Positions 15,301-23,413 of a stretch of DNA of 31,277 nt are shown here, in pieces. Both the position numbers and the translations under genes were made by a program. The notes below the pieces were generated by a model, which saw only the letters and a list, made by a program, of their open reading frames with translations, did not search any database and was not told where the DNA came from. The stretch spans positions 1 through 31,277 of the IMG/VR virus record IMGVR_UViG_3300031565_000226; one strand, written 5' to 3'. Source of the DNA: a virus. How positions within the stretch are numbered: the stretch's first letter is position 1; each line of letters starts with the position of its first letter.

Positions 15301-16217
15301 TTACCCCGATTTGCTCGATTGAACAACCAGTCCTGAAGCTTATCTTGCATTGCTCGGGCTGCCACAAGATCGTCAACCTGTCCAGACTTGGCCGCTATCT
15401 TGGCAAGAGCCTGTGCCTTTGCTGGGACTGGCCCGATCCTGCGGAAAAGATTGTGCATCCGGCTGAATATACCTGCATTCGCAGCATAGGTTGCAGGATC
15501 TGTCATCATGTCAACAACCATATCAGCGGTATGAAATGCCGTGAGCATGGCTCCACGTCCGGTCAGCCCGATTGTTGGCATCCCGCCCGGTATAACTGGT
15601 GGACTTACAGCAGAGACAACTGACCCTTCGCCCATTATTCTATTGATGTCTTCGTCCGTAATTACAAAATCTGAGAAGTCCTGGCTGCTATCTAAAGCCT
15701 TCAGGAATGAAATGTACTTGTAATCCAACTCAGGATTATTCGCCCACTCTTCCGGTCGGAGATACCCAGGTACAGCAGTGCGCCAGTCCTCCTCGGCAAG
15801 CATGTGTGTCAGCAGTTGGTGTGGAAACACAACAGACTGCACCACTCCCTGGAATCCAGCCATTGTCGCACGTCCAGCAGCCTTGGCCCCAGATACCCAC
15901 CAACTATCCCCACCTGTCTCGTCTGCGAGCATGGCGTTAAGAGTGTCGAACGGATCTTCCGGACCAACCTCCTCAACGAACTTCATGCCTGCTTGTTCCT
16001 CGTTGAACCCTATAGGCACATAGCCGTAGTCCTCCAAGTCCTGGGCCACCAGCCCAGACTTCATGTGCTCGCTGACAGCAGCCTCTGGATCTGCTTCCAA
16101 GCCCATCGCGCCTAATTCAAGGTCACTGAGCCCGGCTTGCAACTGCGCGGTTTGAGGGTCCATACCGGAATCTATATAATCATCGTATGCGGATTTCCTA
16201 CTATAGAGGTCGCTCAT
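12324..16217 (-). CDS. Very large internal virion / DNA ejection protein candidate
   Basis: The 1297-residue protein has no signal peptide. It is mostly helical, with a Lys/Asp-rich coiled coil around residues 520-550 and amphipathic stretches in the C-terminal half (about 870-1090). It is the third of three consecutive genes after the tailspike region, as T7 places gp14, gp15 and gp16, and its size is close to that of gp16 (1318 aa). Such proteins are packed in the capsid core and form the channel that carries DNA across the envelope. No lytic transglycosylase motif was identified, although gp16 of T7 carries one. The call rests on size, composition and gene order. No strong SD precedes its ATG; only a GGAG about 13 nt upstream is visible. 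Confidence 0.6.
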   Translation of the reverse strand: MSDLYSRKSAYDDYIDSGMDPQTAQLQAGLSDLELGAMGLEADPEAAVSEHMKSGLVAQDLEDYGYVPIGFNEEQAGMKFVEEVGPEDPFDTLNAMLADETGGDSWWVSGAKAAGRATMAGFQGVVQSVVFPHQLLTHMLAEEDWRTAVPGYLRPEEWANNPELDYKYISFLKALDSSQDFSDFVITDEDINRIMGEGSVVSAVSPPVIPGGMPTIGLTGRGAMLTAFHTADMVVDMMTDPATYAANAGIFSRMHNLFRRIGPVPAKAQALAKIAAKSGQVDDLVAARAMQDKLQDWLFNRANRGKFNPEQTARLFKKIDETKAFLDSELKLRIGGSGDDILANQVPLNRPENITIPKKGTATKSRIRIAEQRKQALTDYPTSTRPKPKFEDVDEQLQRAITGPDQAEHAAETAGAVIAGADPLDDVLVHTNMPINGTKTSTNLPAPDIDGVGANGRFMASTERVKKVVKEFEDAQDAMLNHIDDMTKELDDIPNGLKAAEQLTDPAEKKAAIAALKNGKKTLAKDIKDLDKQLKEISDNIKYVRETGTLKGTAADYGVKWPSGPRRELTDAGDFATSQFGDKWYQVSARTLYPKSIVMRPKALMVFDRWFRESWRVLDQHAPLVGQRIQGGLRDADVTVQRYTHAMANVFHDAGIYGPKMKGGVIDASGVGGVVRDLTLDKKKNKLFFQLLDDIPDVEREILEQSATKEMLEAVPKAKAIMDEAAQTLGLNPGEKISTYITHMVDKNFFNEGYTPYLFQGTSVNQFLPGILKTRVANKSLYKQDAAAAFDYYFKSLAHEVHVRPLIQEVRLGIKEAINNSPHPETMGWLNGYGESINERLLGKPTLARKVLKSLEGSPFSIPWARPAAATLSLASYSSVLSGSTRYFVMSTVQAINSTTPGYGALNTLGGMAKMMTPEGRLMGKITGSTDEVERMFDGFEGMASKIVSRARTPMPSIQDAESFIRGTTMHASISAQLQKMGARSLGELPPNMANEVVAMALRDTRDMNHVFGWMGKPLWFSKGSRTGSTLLTQFTLFPFKQTETIFNNSLKNPGYLLDYIMYAGWQSKMAEHLGVNLDDYIGVPDFRNPVDEGMSIPMNWITASIKYGSSILPSTPPVTRRERKKEWLDASESMIPFFTAHERGQNMIKALKGEEIPILDNEGHLVRKREMSIANGFASSEQVAVMIHMPSVIDRIERKKMDAIRKRANEAAGKQMELADEFRRAAQAGEPPDRALITKLAVELNKLGVEITLENLFQRYGNAVSAQEIPAIMRLMQSNKLNIHPAQEAERKERTR

Positions 16218-16226
16218 AGTAAGGCA

Positions 16227-17675
16227 CTACTCCAGTACATTTTCGTCTGCCACTACATCGGAACGTCCTGGTGCGGCTGCACCATACTCGGTGTAATCTT
16301 CTTTGTTAGTTGCAATAAGGGCAGCAGCTTGCTCATATATTTGAGCTTCTGATAGCCCAGAAGCAGTCGTCTTTGCCCTGATTCTATCTATGGCCTTATT
16401 CCGAATTGCTTTATAGCCATCAGTTCCTGGCGCGAATCCGGTGTTATTGATAATCGATGCGCGAAGGGAGTCGAGTCTGCCACCTGCAATACTTTTGTTA
16501 GCCTCCATAGTAAGAGCCCTAGAGTCTCGCATTAGTTCATTAGTTGTGTCCACGGCCCAAGTTGCTGGCAGCTCAGGCAGAGTTAACCCTTTCAACATAA
16601 TGTTCTTTTCGGCCATTACAGCTAATTGTGTGGCATATACATCAGAACGCAGCTTTACCTCGGCTTGAGATGTTCCAGCAAATCCCCACGATTCGGCCAT
16701 TTCTTGCGCGATAGCTTTTTGTTCTGGATCATCCATAAATCCTATGGCTTCCGTAATAGTTGGAGATGCCAATACATCATAAGTCCCATCTGTATTAGTT
16801 TTCGTTATAGTCTTTGCTACAAAAACTTCATTCAGGGCCATTTGTGCGGCCCGATCTTTGTTAGTAAGTTCTTGTGGCGACAATAAAGCTTTCAGATTTC
16901 CTAGAACCTGTATGGGGTCTGCTCCCCCAGCGTACGCTATTTGAGCATCAATTTGGCTACCACCAGTTACTTTGGTTGCTACTGTGCCAAGGATTTCCGA
17001 CAGCGTAACACTGCCCTTTCCAACCATCTCAATCATGTGGTTGATTTCCTCGTTTGTTAGGTTGGCTCCGGGTATCCTGGTTTTGATTAACAGCTTAGTA
17101 AGCTCGGTTGCAGTCTCTTCATTATCTGCTTCGGCCAAAGCCTTTTCGATTATAGCGGCGTAGTTTTCTAATTTCTCCTGGCTTTTTCTACTAGCATCCA
17201 GCCTATCCCAAGCAAATTCATCCGGGAAGTTAAGAAGATTTGACAGCTGTGCGTTGGTAGCCCCATCTTGCAAGAGGTGTGCAGCTATATATAGTTGTGG
17301 ATTATTGCCAAATAAATCCCGCCTACTTTTTAATTCCACTAACTCATTATCAATTTCCTTCTGCTTGGCATCCATCAAGGTTTTGGTGGCAGATCCGACA
17401 GCCTGTGACTTTGCGCCCTTGGACGCAGCCATCTCCCCCGGAGACTCCAGCAGGTCCAGCCCAGTGATTAATCCCGCCGCCTCTGGAGATCCAGCAGCCA
17501 GCGCAGCAGCACTGAGGCCAAGTTTCATCAGAGACCTCGGGTCTGTCAAAGTCTGCAGAAAGCTCTTCTCGTCCAGCCCCCGCGCAGCATCAAGTTGAGC
17601 CTGAGCCATATCTACTGGCGTGCTGTCTTTATCACTGTACTTCTTCTGGCGCTCTTTGATTAGGTCTTTAGCCAT
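16227..17675 (-). CDS. Internal virion / ejection protein candidate (second)
   Basis: The product is 482 residues from the ATG at 17675, with a GTG at 17687 adding four residues as an alternative. It is Ala-rich and helical, with a Gly/Ala/Leu amphipathic segment near 50-75 (LGLSAAALAAGSPEAAGLI) and long charged helices after that. No enzymatic motif is seen. The 8-bp overlap with the stop of the 217-aa gene and placement before the 1297-aa gene match the T7-like order of ejection proteins. It is likely a structural component carried in the capsid and released with DNA. The family is not recognisable by eye. Confidence 0.55.
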   Translation of the reverse strand: MAKDLIKERQKKYSDKDSTPVDMAQAQLDAARGLDEKSFLQTLTDPRSLMKLGLSAAALAAGSPEAAGLITGLDLLESPGEMAASKGAKSQAVGSATKTLMDAKQKEIDNELVELKSRRDLFGNNPQLYIAAHLLQDGATNAQLSNLLNFPDEFAWDRLDASRKSQEKLENYAAIIEKALAEADNEETATELTKLLIKTRIPGANLTNEEINHMIEMVGKGSVTLSEILGTVATKVTGGSQIDAQIAYAGGADPIQVLGNLKALLSPQELTNKDRAAQMALNEVFVAKTITKTNTDGTYDVLASPTITEAIGFMDDPEQKAIAQEMAESWGFAGTSQAEVKLRSDVYATQLAVMAEKNIMLKGLTLPELPATWAVDTTNELMRDSRALTMEANKSIAGGRLDSLRASIINNTGFAPGTDGYKAIRNKAIDRIRAKTTASGLSEAQIYEQAAALIATNKEDYTEYGAAAPGRSDVVADENVLE

Positions 17676-18321
17676 TACTGCCACCACCCGGCCTTGGAAT
17701 TAGATTTGCGAGGCCAGCAAGCTCACCCATTGTGAATCCAGAAGTCTCTTCCGTGCCCGTCCCACTGGCAGTCCCAGTGGTGTTGGTATTGGACAGGCGA
17801 GTGCGCAAGAAAGCATCAAGCAGTGGATTGGCAAAGGAGCTGAACATTCCGCTGGCCACGCCCTGTCCCTGCAACCGAGTCTGCGCCAATTGGAAAGGCA
17901 GATTCAACTGTGCGCTGGCCACGCCGCCAGCTCGCCTGCCCTCAATGTCCGCCAAGGTGTTCCGAAACTCACTCCCCCTACGGCCTACCTCAGTATTCTC
18001 GATTGAGGAATCCTGGATGCCACGCTTGGCCAAGTAGTCCTGGTTTTTCAGCATGATATCCTTGAAGTCTGACTCTGCACCACGCCGCTCCTGCTGCGCT
18101 TGCTGCCCGAAAGCCTCTTGAATATACTGCATAGCTTCCGGCGGGATATCAAATATATTCCCTGCTGTGATGTTGGAGATGTCTCCAAACTGACCGGCAG
18201 TCTGCCCAGCCAACCCCGACAACAGTTCCTGCAGGCGCTGCTCCTGGGAGGAGACTGCTCCGGTTCGGGTGCTGCCCGTACTCTGTTGCGTCTGGGTGCT
18301 CTCCGTTTTCTTAGTTCCCAT
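17668..18321 (-). CDS. Internal virion / ejection protein candidate (first)
   Basis: The 217-residue protein has a Thr/Gln/Ser-rich N-terminus, a helical centre with many Gln and Arg (QQAQQERRGAESDFKDIML, about 73-91), and a Gly/Thr-rich C-terminus ending LIPRPGGGSNG. Low-complexity ends around a helical core are usual in small podovirus ejection proteins such as T7 gp14 or P22 gp7, though no direct sequence match can be claimed. It has AAGG about 8 nt before the ATG and heads the group of three ejection candidates. Confidence 0.5.
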   Translation of the reverse strand: MGTKKTESTQTQQSTGSTRTGAVSSQEQRLQELLSGLAGQTAGQFGDISNITAGNIFDIPPEAMQYIQEAFGQQAQQERRGAESDFKDIMLKNQDYLAKRGIQDSSIENTEVGRRGSEFRNTLADIEGRRAGGVASAQLNLPFQLAQTRLQGQGVASGMFSSFANPLLDAFLRTRLSNTNTTGTASGTGTEETSGFTMGELAGLANLIPRPGGGSNG

Positions 18322-18332
18322 CTTTGTACCTT

Positions 18333-18713
18333 TCAGAGTACGATAACTGACTGGGCGTATGGACCATCCAATGCTCCCAGCTTGCTGTCAATTCTAAGCG
18401 CCTCCCGGTTATCATAATGCACACAAGACCTTATTTGCTTGACGCCCATCTTCTTTAACACATAACATCCTCTGATGATTAATCGTGCGCCCAAACCAGA
18501 TCCCATGTATTTCGGGGTCACCGCCAAGTAATCCGCGAAGGCTATGTTGCCCGACCGCGCTGCCCACACGACCCCCTGTACTCCCTCGTCATTCTCCGCC
18601 AGAAGAACGATCCCGCCTATCTCTGTAAAATCCACCTGATGATAATATCCAGTAGATGCTACGCAAGCGGAACACGCCTCCAAATCTTCCGGCTTTGCGA
18701 TTCTGTATTGCAT
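18333..18713 (-). CDS. GNAT-family acetyltransferase
   Basis: The 126-residue protein shows the GNAT core. Motif A is LAVTPKYMGSGLGARLI (about 63-79), with the acetyl-CoA pyrophosphate loop of the R/QxxGxG/A type here as YMGSGLG. It is preceded by the beta strand VQGVVWAARSGNIAFADYLAV and followed by NREALRIDSKLGA (motif B region). GNAT enzymes transfer an acetyl group from acetyl-CoA to an amine. Small GNAT genes occur in the structural modules of many podoviruses, where the substrate is usually unknown. Its 5' end is joined to the upstream stop as TAATG. Possible targets are a virion protein or a host protein; nothing in the sequence decides. Confidence 0.8.
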   Translation of the reverse strand: MQYRIAKPEDLEACSACVASTGYYHQVDFTEIGGIVLLAENDEGVQGVVWAARSGNIAFADYLAVTPKYMGSGLGARLIIRGCYVLKKMGVKQIRSCVHYDNREALRIDSKLGALDGPYAQSVIVL

Positions 18714-19072
18714 TACAGTATATATGTATGATTCCCAGATGCCTGTACTGGGGACGCATAAGCTGTGATGGACGACGCAGCATAGTCGTTAGTGCTGTCA
18801 ACATACAGCAAGTTACTGTAGCCGTAGGACACTAAAAACTCTCCACTGCCAATATTGACTATATTTAGATCATAAGCATAGACAGTACCAACAACCGTTG
18901 TGTATGTCTGAAGTGTAACTGCTCCAACAACCAAAGATGTTGAGGTACTTGCAGCTTTGGCGTGAATTCGTAAAGACACGGAGTCCCCTACAGCGGGCAG
19001 CTTCGGAAGGTCTATCGTTGCTTCTGCAACATATTCGACCCGTGGTGTGGTTTCAGATAATTTTGTTCTCAT
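18713..19072 (-). CDS. Small beta-rich structural protein, unknown
   Basis: The 119-residue protein is rich in Val, Thr, Ser and Tyr with alternating patterns typical of beta sheet. It has no signal peptide, membrane span or Cys. It lies between the tailspike and the GNAT gene, joined to both by TAATG stop/start overlaps, so it is co-translated with virion genes. A small tail accessory or spike-associated protein is plausible. The family is not recognised. Confidence 0.5.
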   Translation of the reverse strand: MRTKLSETTPRVEYVAEATIDLPKLPAVGDSVSLRIHAKAASTSTSLVVGAVTLQTYTTVVGTVYAYDLNIVNIGSGEFLVSYGYSNLLYVDSTNDYAASSITAYASPVQASGNHTYIL

Positions 19073-20262
19073 TAAAATCCCCAGTTCAAGCCGACCACAT
19101 CTGGGTCAGTTGCAGTTACTGTCACGCCTGCTATGCAGGTATTACCCACGAAGGTCGAAATCCAGGCGGCATCAATCTCTACGGCAGCCTCGAAGATATT
19201 GCTATTGATTGTGTTAGCAGTGCCGGAGACCCTGGTGACTGCACCCCGGAAACTGTTGCCGCAGAACATGCTTGCAGTAGTGTCAATCTCTAAGGTGCTA
19301 TTAAATGTATTCCCCGTAATTGTACTGCGCTGTACTGCAATAGTAGCTGGATCTAAGATAGTATTCCCAGTAATAGCACTATTGATATAAGATCCCAGTT
19401 CCATACAATTTCCAGCCGTCACGTCCATGACGTTACCCGTTATGGATAACTGTCCGAAACTAGAGCTAGTCGTAGAGCGGTCACTGTAGATACAGGGCGC
19501 ATCCCCACCAGAGAAGGAGTTATTTGATATTACTACTTCATGACAGGCTGTGTCAGCGTCTCCACCAAGTTCAATATTGTTCCCATCCACAGAATCAAAG
19601 GTGTTGCCGTCGACAACCGAATTCACTAGGTTGAGTGCTAAGATAGCTTGCTCACTACAGAAGGCAAAGAAATTGTTAATGACGCGGGCATTCGCCGTCT
19701 GCTCTCCGCTACCACTAAACGAGATGCCTGGGCCAAGGATAGCCGAGAATGTGTTGTTATCAAATGCAGCGCCTTGGTTATCGTTCACAACTATACATGG
19801 GATGAGCGTTGTACCGCCAGTGATCTGCACGCCAGTCATGCGAAAATTGCTGCCCGTGCATTTTATTCCATACAGTGTAGCTGTCCCGCTGATTGTCAAG
19901 ATACTTCTACCGGAAGATCCAAGAATGCTTACATTGTTGGCAGTGATTAGCTCATTAGAAGCAACTGGGACACTCTCAGGATCAATGACAATCGTTCCGC
20001 CACCAGCAGAGTTGACCTCGGCAATTGCTTCCTGGAGAGTGAACGAATCATTGACATGATACTGCTCAAAGAATCCAGCAATATTAGTAATGCTGTACCC
20101 ATTCATGTCAATGTCGCCCTGCGCTACCAGGGGCCAGACAAGACTGGATGCAGCGATATTGCCACCAGCTATTTCAGCGCTTACTGATTCTCCAATAGAA
20201 TTAAAGTCCTCGGCAGCGGGCACTTCATCGTCTACAAAGACATGAATATTAAGTAATGGCAT
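19072..20262 (-). CDS. Tailspike with right-handed parallel beta-helix
   Basis: The 396-residue protein has an N-terminal head or virion-binding part (about 1-70) with the fibre-type segment GDIDMNGYSITNI. A long array of short rungs rich in Asn, Gly, Thr and Val follows, including VINNFF, VVDGNTF, VISNNSF, ITGNVM, ITGNTI and ITGNTF. Regular N-x-F/I ladders of this sort mark pectate-lyase-type beta-helices, used by phage tailspikes to bind and often cut host surface polysaccharides. Catalytic residues cannot be assigned by eye. No signal peptide is present, in contrast to the exported proteins further left. It follows the nozzle gene with a 2-nt gap. Confidence 0.75.
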   Translation of the reverse strand: MPLLNIHVFVDDEVPAAEDFNSIGESVSAEIAGGNIAASSLVWPLVAQGDIDMNGYSITNIAGFFEQYHVNDSFTLQEAIAEVNSAGGGTIVIDPESVPVASNELITANNVSILGSSGRSILTISGTATLYGIKCTGSNFRMTGVQITGGTTLIPCIVVNDNQGAAFDNNTFSAILGPGISFSGSGEQTANARVINNFFAFCSEQAILALNLVNSVVDGNTFDSVDGNNIELGGDADTACHEVVISNNSFSGGDAPCIYSDRSTTSSSFGQLSITGNVMDVTAGNCMELGSYINSAITGNTILDPATIAVQRSTITGNTFNSTLEIDTTASMFCGNSFRGAVTRVSGTANTINSNIFEAAVEIDAAWISTFVGNTCIAGVTVTATDPDVVGLNWGF

Positions 20263-20264
20263 CT

Positions 20265-22502
20265 CTAATCCTTTTCGTGTCCGTCAACATGGAAATCAAG
20301 TTCCCAGCGACTAAACTTAATCCACGGCGCATTCGTTAAAATTTCGTACTTTATGGACAGACTGCGTTTATCTATAGGGAACTCCAACACCATTGGCTGT
20401 AAGTCCGATTTTATGTGGCTTTGATCAACTGTATAAGTATCACCAATCAATGGATGATCTGGTAAACATAACTTTTTTGTTATGGTTTCCCAATCTCGAT
20501 CTTCTGCTTTCCACCTGAAAGTTACATCCCAGTTGCCTGTTGGCACAATTTTCAACCGAAAGTTTTTCCATGATTTTTTCATGGAGTCTAGTTTGGGATC
20601 TATGCTGCGGCCAGTTATAATTGGTGAAGAGATTTTAATCGTGTCTGTGTTAGAAACATGTGAAGTCATGAATTTAACGCGGCCATCGTATGTGCCAATA
20701 GCTACCATATCTTGTGTTGGCCTTGTCAGGGTCACTACGCGCATTGATGCACATTCTTCTCGCCAAGGCCCCGACCATTTGTTGGACTCAATGTTTAGCG
20801 CGTAGATAACTCCAGGACTTTCTTCCCCAGCTTCTTCTGAGTGGAATAATACTGTGTTCCATTTTGGAAAATACACCATTTTGCTGTCGTATAGTTTTTC
20901 TGGAGTCAGCATACGGCCAGATGCGTGGCCCGTATCGAATAGTTCTCTAGCCAAAGTTGAGACTCTCTGACCCTGGATATCTCCGTACTTGTCAGTTGTC
21001 TGTGCTGAAGATATACCGTCTTTGCTTAATAGCCAGTAATCATTGTAAACATCCACGCCACACTGAGCGCCATCAGCACTGATTGCTGCAGTTAATCTCC
21101 GCCGCTCAAAGTCGCGAGGAGACATCCCGGTCACTAGCCAGACAACATCGGTGGATACCATGAGCATTCCGAAGAAATCTCCGGATAAAAAGCGCACTCT
21201 TGTTTTGTCATCACCTGGAAATTCGATAAAGCCAGCATCGTCCTCGGCATCTTCTGTTGCCTTAATATTTGGGTCGTCGGGATTCCACCACAAGTTTGGT
21301 TGCCGGTCCCCGGAATAATAAGCGCGTAGTTTGTGATTAACATCTCCAGCCCCCCAAAGACGGTTGGCATATTCTGTGGTAAATCGTATGTCTGGAGCTT
21401 GGTCTAACTTTTCTATTACTCCACCATCATATTTATAGACTTCTGTTTTACGGCTATTGTCCGCGTAATTGCAGATAATTGTGCTGCCCCGAAACTTGGA
21501 GAACCGGGTCTTCTCCCTAGATAGTGGCGCTATCGGAGTCCAAACACCACGCAGAGCATAATCAATCCAGAGGTACTTCTTGCCCGCTGCCAGTAAACTG
21601 AACGTATCATTAGCGGAAGCGGCCTTGGGCTCGCGCACAGTCTGGAGGTCTGTAATTGCTGGAGAGTAATATGGCTTGCTGTCTTCGCTTATGTAGTAAC
21701 TATCCCGCAGAATAAAAGAGGAGAGTAAAATCGAATAAGGCGTTAGTTCTAAGGTGTCATCACTTTTTGCAGTAACTTCTACAAAGAAGTCTGCCGTGTC
21801 CGCAACGTAAGCCCACAAGCCCTCATCAATCAGCACGCCGTCTATAGATACTCTATAAGCTATGCCCCCAGCAGAACTGATATCAATGCGATGTGGAAGT
21901 CCATCTATAGCTATGTCTGTACCTGAAAGAGAAAGATAGGTGCCAACCCCAGTCTTTAGTGCTATCCCGGCAGATGTGATTGCTATCTCTTTTTGCTGGT
22001 CCGCTTTCACCGCAAACTTTATTGTGGCGAATTCTGCGGTTTCTAAAAACTTGGCCTGTAGTACGAAAGATAGAAAAATACTGCCATCAAAACCAACATC
22101 ATCATTAAACGTCTCATTGCCTACATACCCTCTTCTAGTAGTAGAAGATCCAGTTTCTCCTGACGCGGCCTGCCATCCAGATAAAACCAGCGTCCCATTA
22201 TCAAAGATCATAGACGTTGAATTGCCTACGGTTTCTACTTCATCCCAGTAAGTGCTGTTTATAATAAGCGCCTTGGAGATGTGCTCGCCATTGTTGGCAA
22301 CCGCCGCAGTAGGTTCGATAATCTGGGTTCCCCACTGCACGAAAGATGGGCGGCGAATCAGCGTTTTATTCTCGCTGTTAAAGGCACCCTCCATTTCCCA
22401 GAGTTGAGTTTCGTCCACCATATCTCGCGAAGCAGACAAGTCCAACCCAGATGTAAAAGGAGTCCCAGTTATACTAAGTCGTGATTCTCTGAGCTGTGCC
22501 AT
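20265..22502 (-). CDS. Tail nozzle / beta-propeller tail protein
   Basis: The 745-residue protein is beta-rich. It contains repeated segments typical of phage propeller-type nozzle proteins, for example RTTEYANRLWGAG-like strands in the centre, a DVYNDYWLLSKDGISSAQ segment, and WNTVLFHSEEAG followed by YALNIESNKWSGPW. T7 gp12 and P22 gp10 have this role: they form the tube under the adaptor and hold the packaged DNA. Length and position directly after the adaptor gene agree. Its start forms TAATG with the adaptor stop. Exact family membership needs profile comparison. Confidence 0.6.
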   Translation of the reverse strand: MAQLRESRLSITGTPFTSGLDLSASRDMVDETQLWEMEGAFNSENKTLIRRPSFVQWGTQIIEPTAAVANNGEHISKALIINSTYWDEVETVGNSTSMIFDNGTLVLSGWQAASGETGSSTTRRGYVGNETFNDDVGFDGSIFLSFVLQAKFLETAEFATIKFAVKADQQKEIAITSAGIALKTGVGTYLSLSGTDIAIDGLPHRIDISSAGGIAYRVSIDGVLIDEGLWAYVADTADFFVEVTAKSDDTLELTPYSILLSSFILRDSYYISEDSKPYYSPAITDLQTVREPKAASANDTFSLLAAGKKYLWIDYALRGVWTPIAPLSREKTRFSKFRGSTIICNYADNSRKTEVYKYDGGVIEKLDQAPDIRFTTEYANRLWGAGDVNHKLRAYYSGDRQPNLWWNPDDPNIKATEDAEDDAGFIEFPGDDKTRVRFLSGDFFGMLMVSTDVVWLVTGMSPRDFERRRLTAAISADGAQCGVDVYNDYWLLSKDGISSAQTTDKYGDIQGQRVSTLARELFDTGHASGRMLTPEKLYDSKMVYFPKWNTVLFHSEEAGEESPGVIYALNIESNKWSGPWREECASMRVVTLTRPTQDMVAIGTYDGRVKFMTSHVSNTDTIKISSPIITGRSIDPKLDSMKKSWKNFRLKIVPTGNWDVTFRWKAEDRDWETITKKLCLPDHPLIGDTYTVDQSHIKSDLQPMVLEFPIDKRSLSIKYEILTNAPWIKFSRWELDFHVDGHEKD

Positions 22503-23413
22503 TACCGTCTCCTGAACGCGCCGTGAAGCGCACCCTGGGTTCTGATGCGCATGCGGTCCCGAGAGTTGTTGGGGTTGGCCCCGACTCTCAGAGCGTTCTG
22601 CAGCTTATCCGTAGAGGTTTGCACTGCGTTAGCGGAGTTCTCTACGTCACGCTGTAACATTGCGATACAACTATCCGCGATGTATAGGATGTATTTAACC
22701 GGGTATAAAATAGGATCAGTGCTAGTGGTTAGAGTAGGATGCTTCATTTGATATTCATACGAGATAGTACAGTTCTTGTCAAAAATACGGTCGAAATGTA
22801 CGAGCGGGTAGCCAGCAGAATCAAGCCCGTGAATTGTGAAATACCGCGCCTCTTCCTGTACTAGACCGAAACCATCGTTGAATTTCTCGGTGCGCATTGC
22901 TACTGGATCGAGTTCTTCGAGTTCTGTCCCCGTCCCCATATTAAGCATTTTCCCTAGCAGCAACCGGTCAAAGTCTGCGGGCAAAGAGTAAGTGTCTTGT
23001 CCCATGACAATGGTATCTCCAGAAGAACTTTCATCCCGCCATGCAGTATTGAACCCACAGATGCGCACAGTTGAAACTGTTGTAATTTTATAGATTGGCT
23101 TAAAGGCCCCTACCTGCACGATTTTTCCGACACTGTCTAGGATGCTAAAGAAGGGGTCAGCCTCATTTTCTAGTGTAACGCCTGCCGCACCAAAAGTAGT
23201 TGTTGCAAATGGGTCAGAAGTCTTCGGGGCATTTATAGCTAGATACCCAGTTTTGCGCAATTCTGGCCAGTTCTTGTCGTTCTGCATTGACGCGATAATA
23301 GTGTTAGTAACTTGAAGGATCTTTAGCCCTTCTGGTGTGGGGGCAGACACATCAGTTTCAGTGCCCCAACCGAGTTGACTGGATACAAGATTGACAAATT
23401 CCAGTGCTTCCAT
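22502..23413 (-). CDS. Head-tail adaptor (gp11/gp4-like)
   Basis: The 303-residue protein starts with a helical region (EALEFVNLVSSQLGW, then LKILQVTNTIIASMQNDKNWPELRK). It carries the YSLPADFDRLL motif near residue 147, a signature seen in many podovirus adaptor or tail-tube A proteins. The last third is helical and basic. Adaptors sit in twelve copies under the portal and receive the nozzle. Position between portal and nozzle genes, with TAATG junctions on both sides, supports the role. It is longer than T7 gp11 (196 aa). Confidence 0.65.
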   Translation of the reverse strand: MEALEFVNLVSSQLGWGTETDVSAPTPEGLKILQVTNTIIASMQNDKNWPELRKTGYLAINAPKTSDPFATTTFGAAGVTLENEADPFFSILDSVGKIVQVGAFKPIYKITTVSTVRICGFNTAWRDESSSGDTIVMGQDTYSLPADFDRLLLGKMLNMGTGTELEELDPVAMRTEKFNDGFGLVQEEARYFTIHGLDSAGYPLVHFDRIFDKNCTISYEYQMKHPTLTTSTDPILYPVKYILYIADSCIAMLQRDVENSANAVQTSTDKLQNALRVGANPNNSRDRMRIRTQGALHGAFRRR

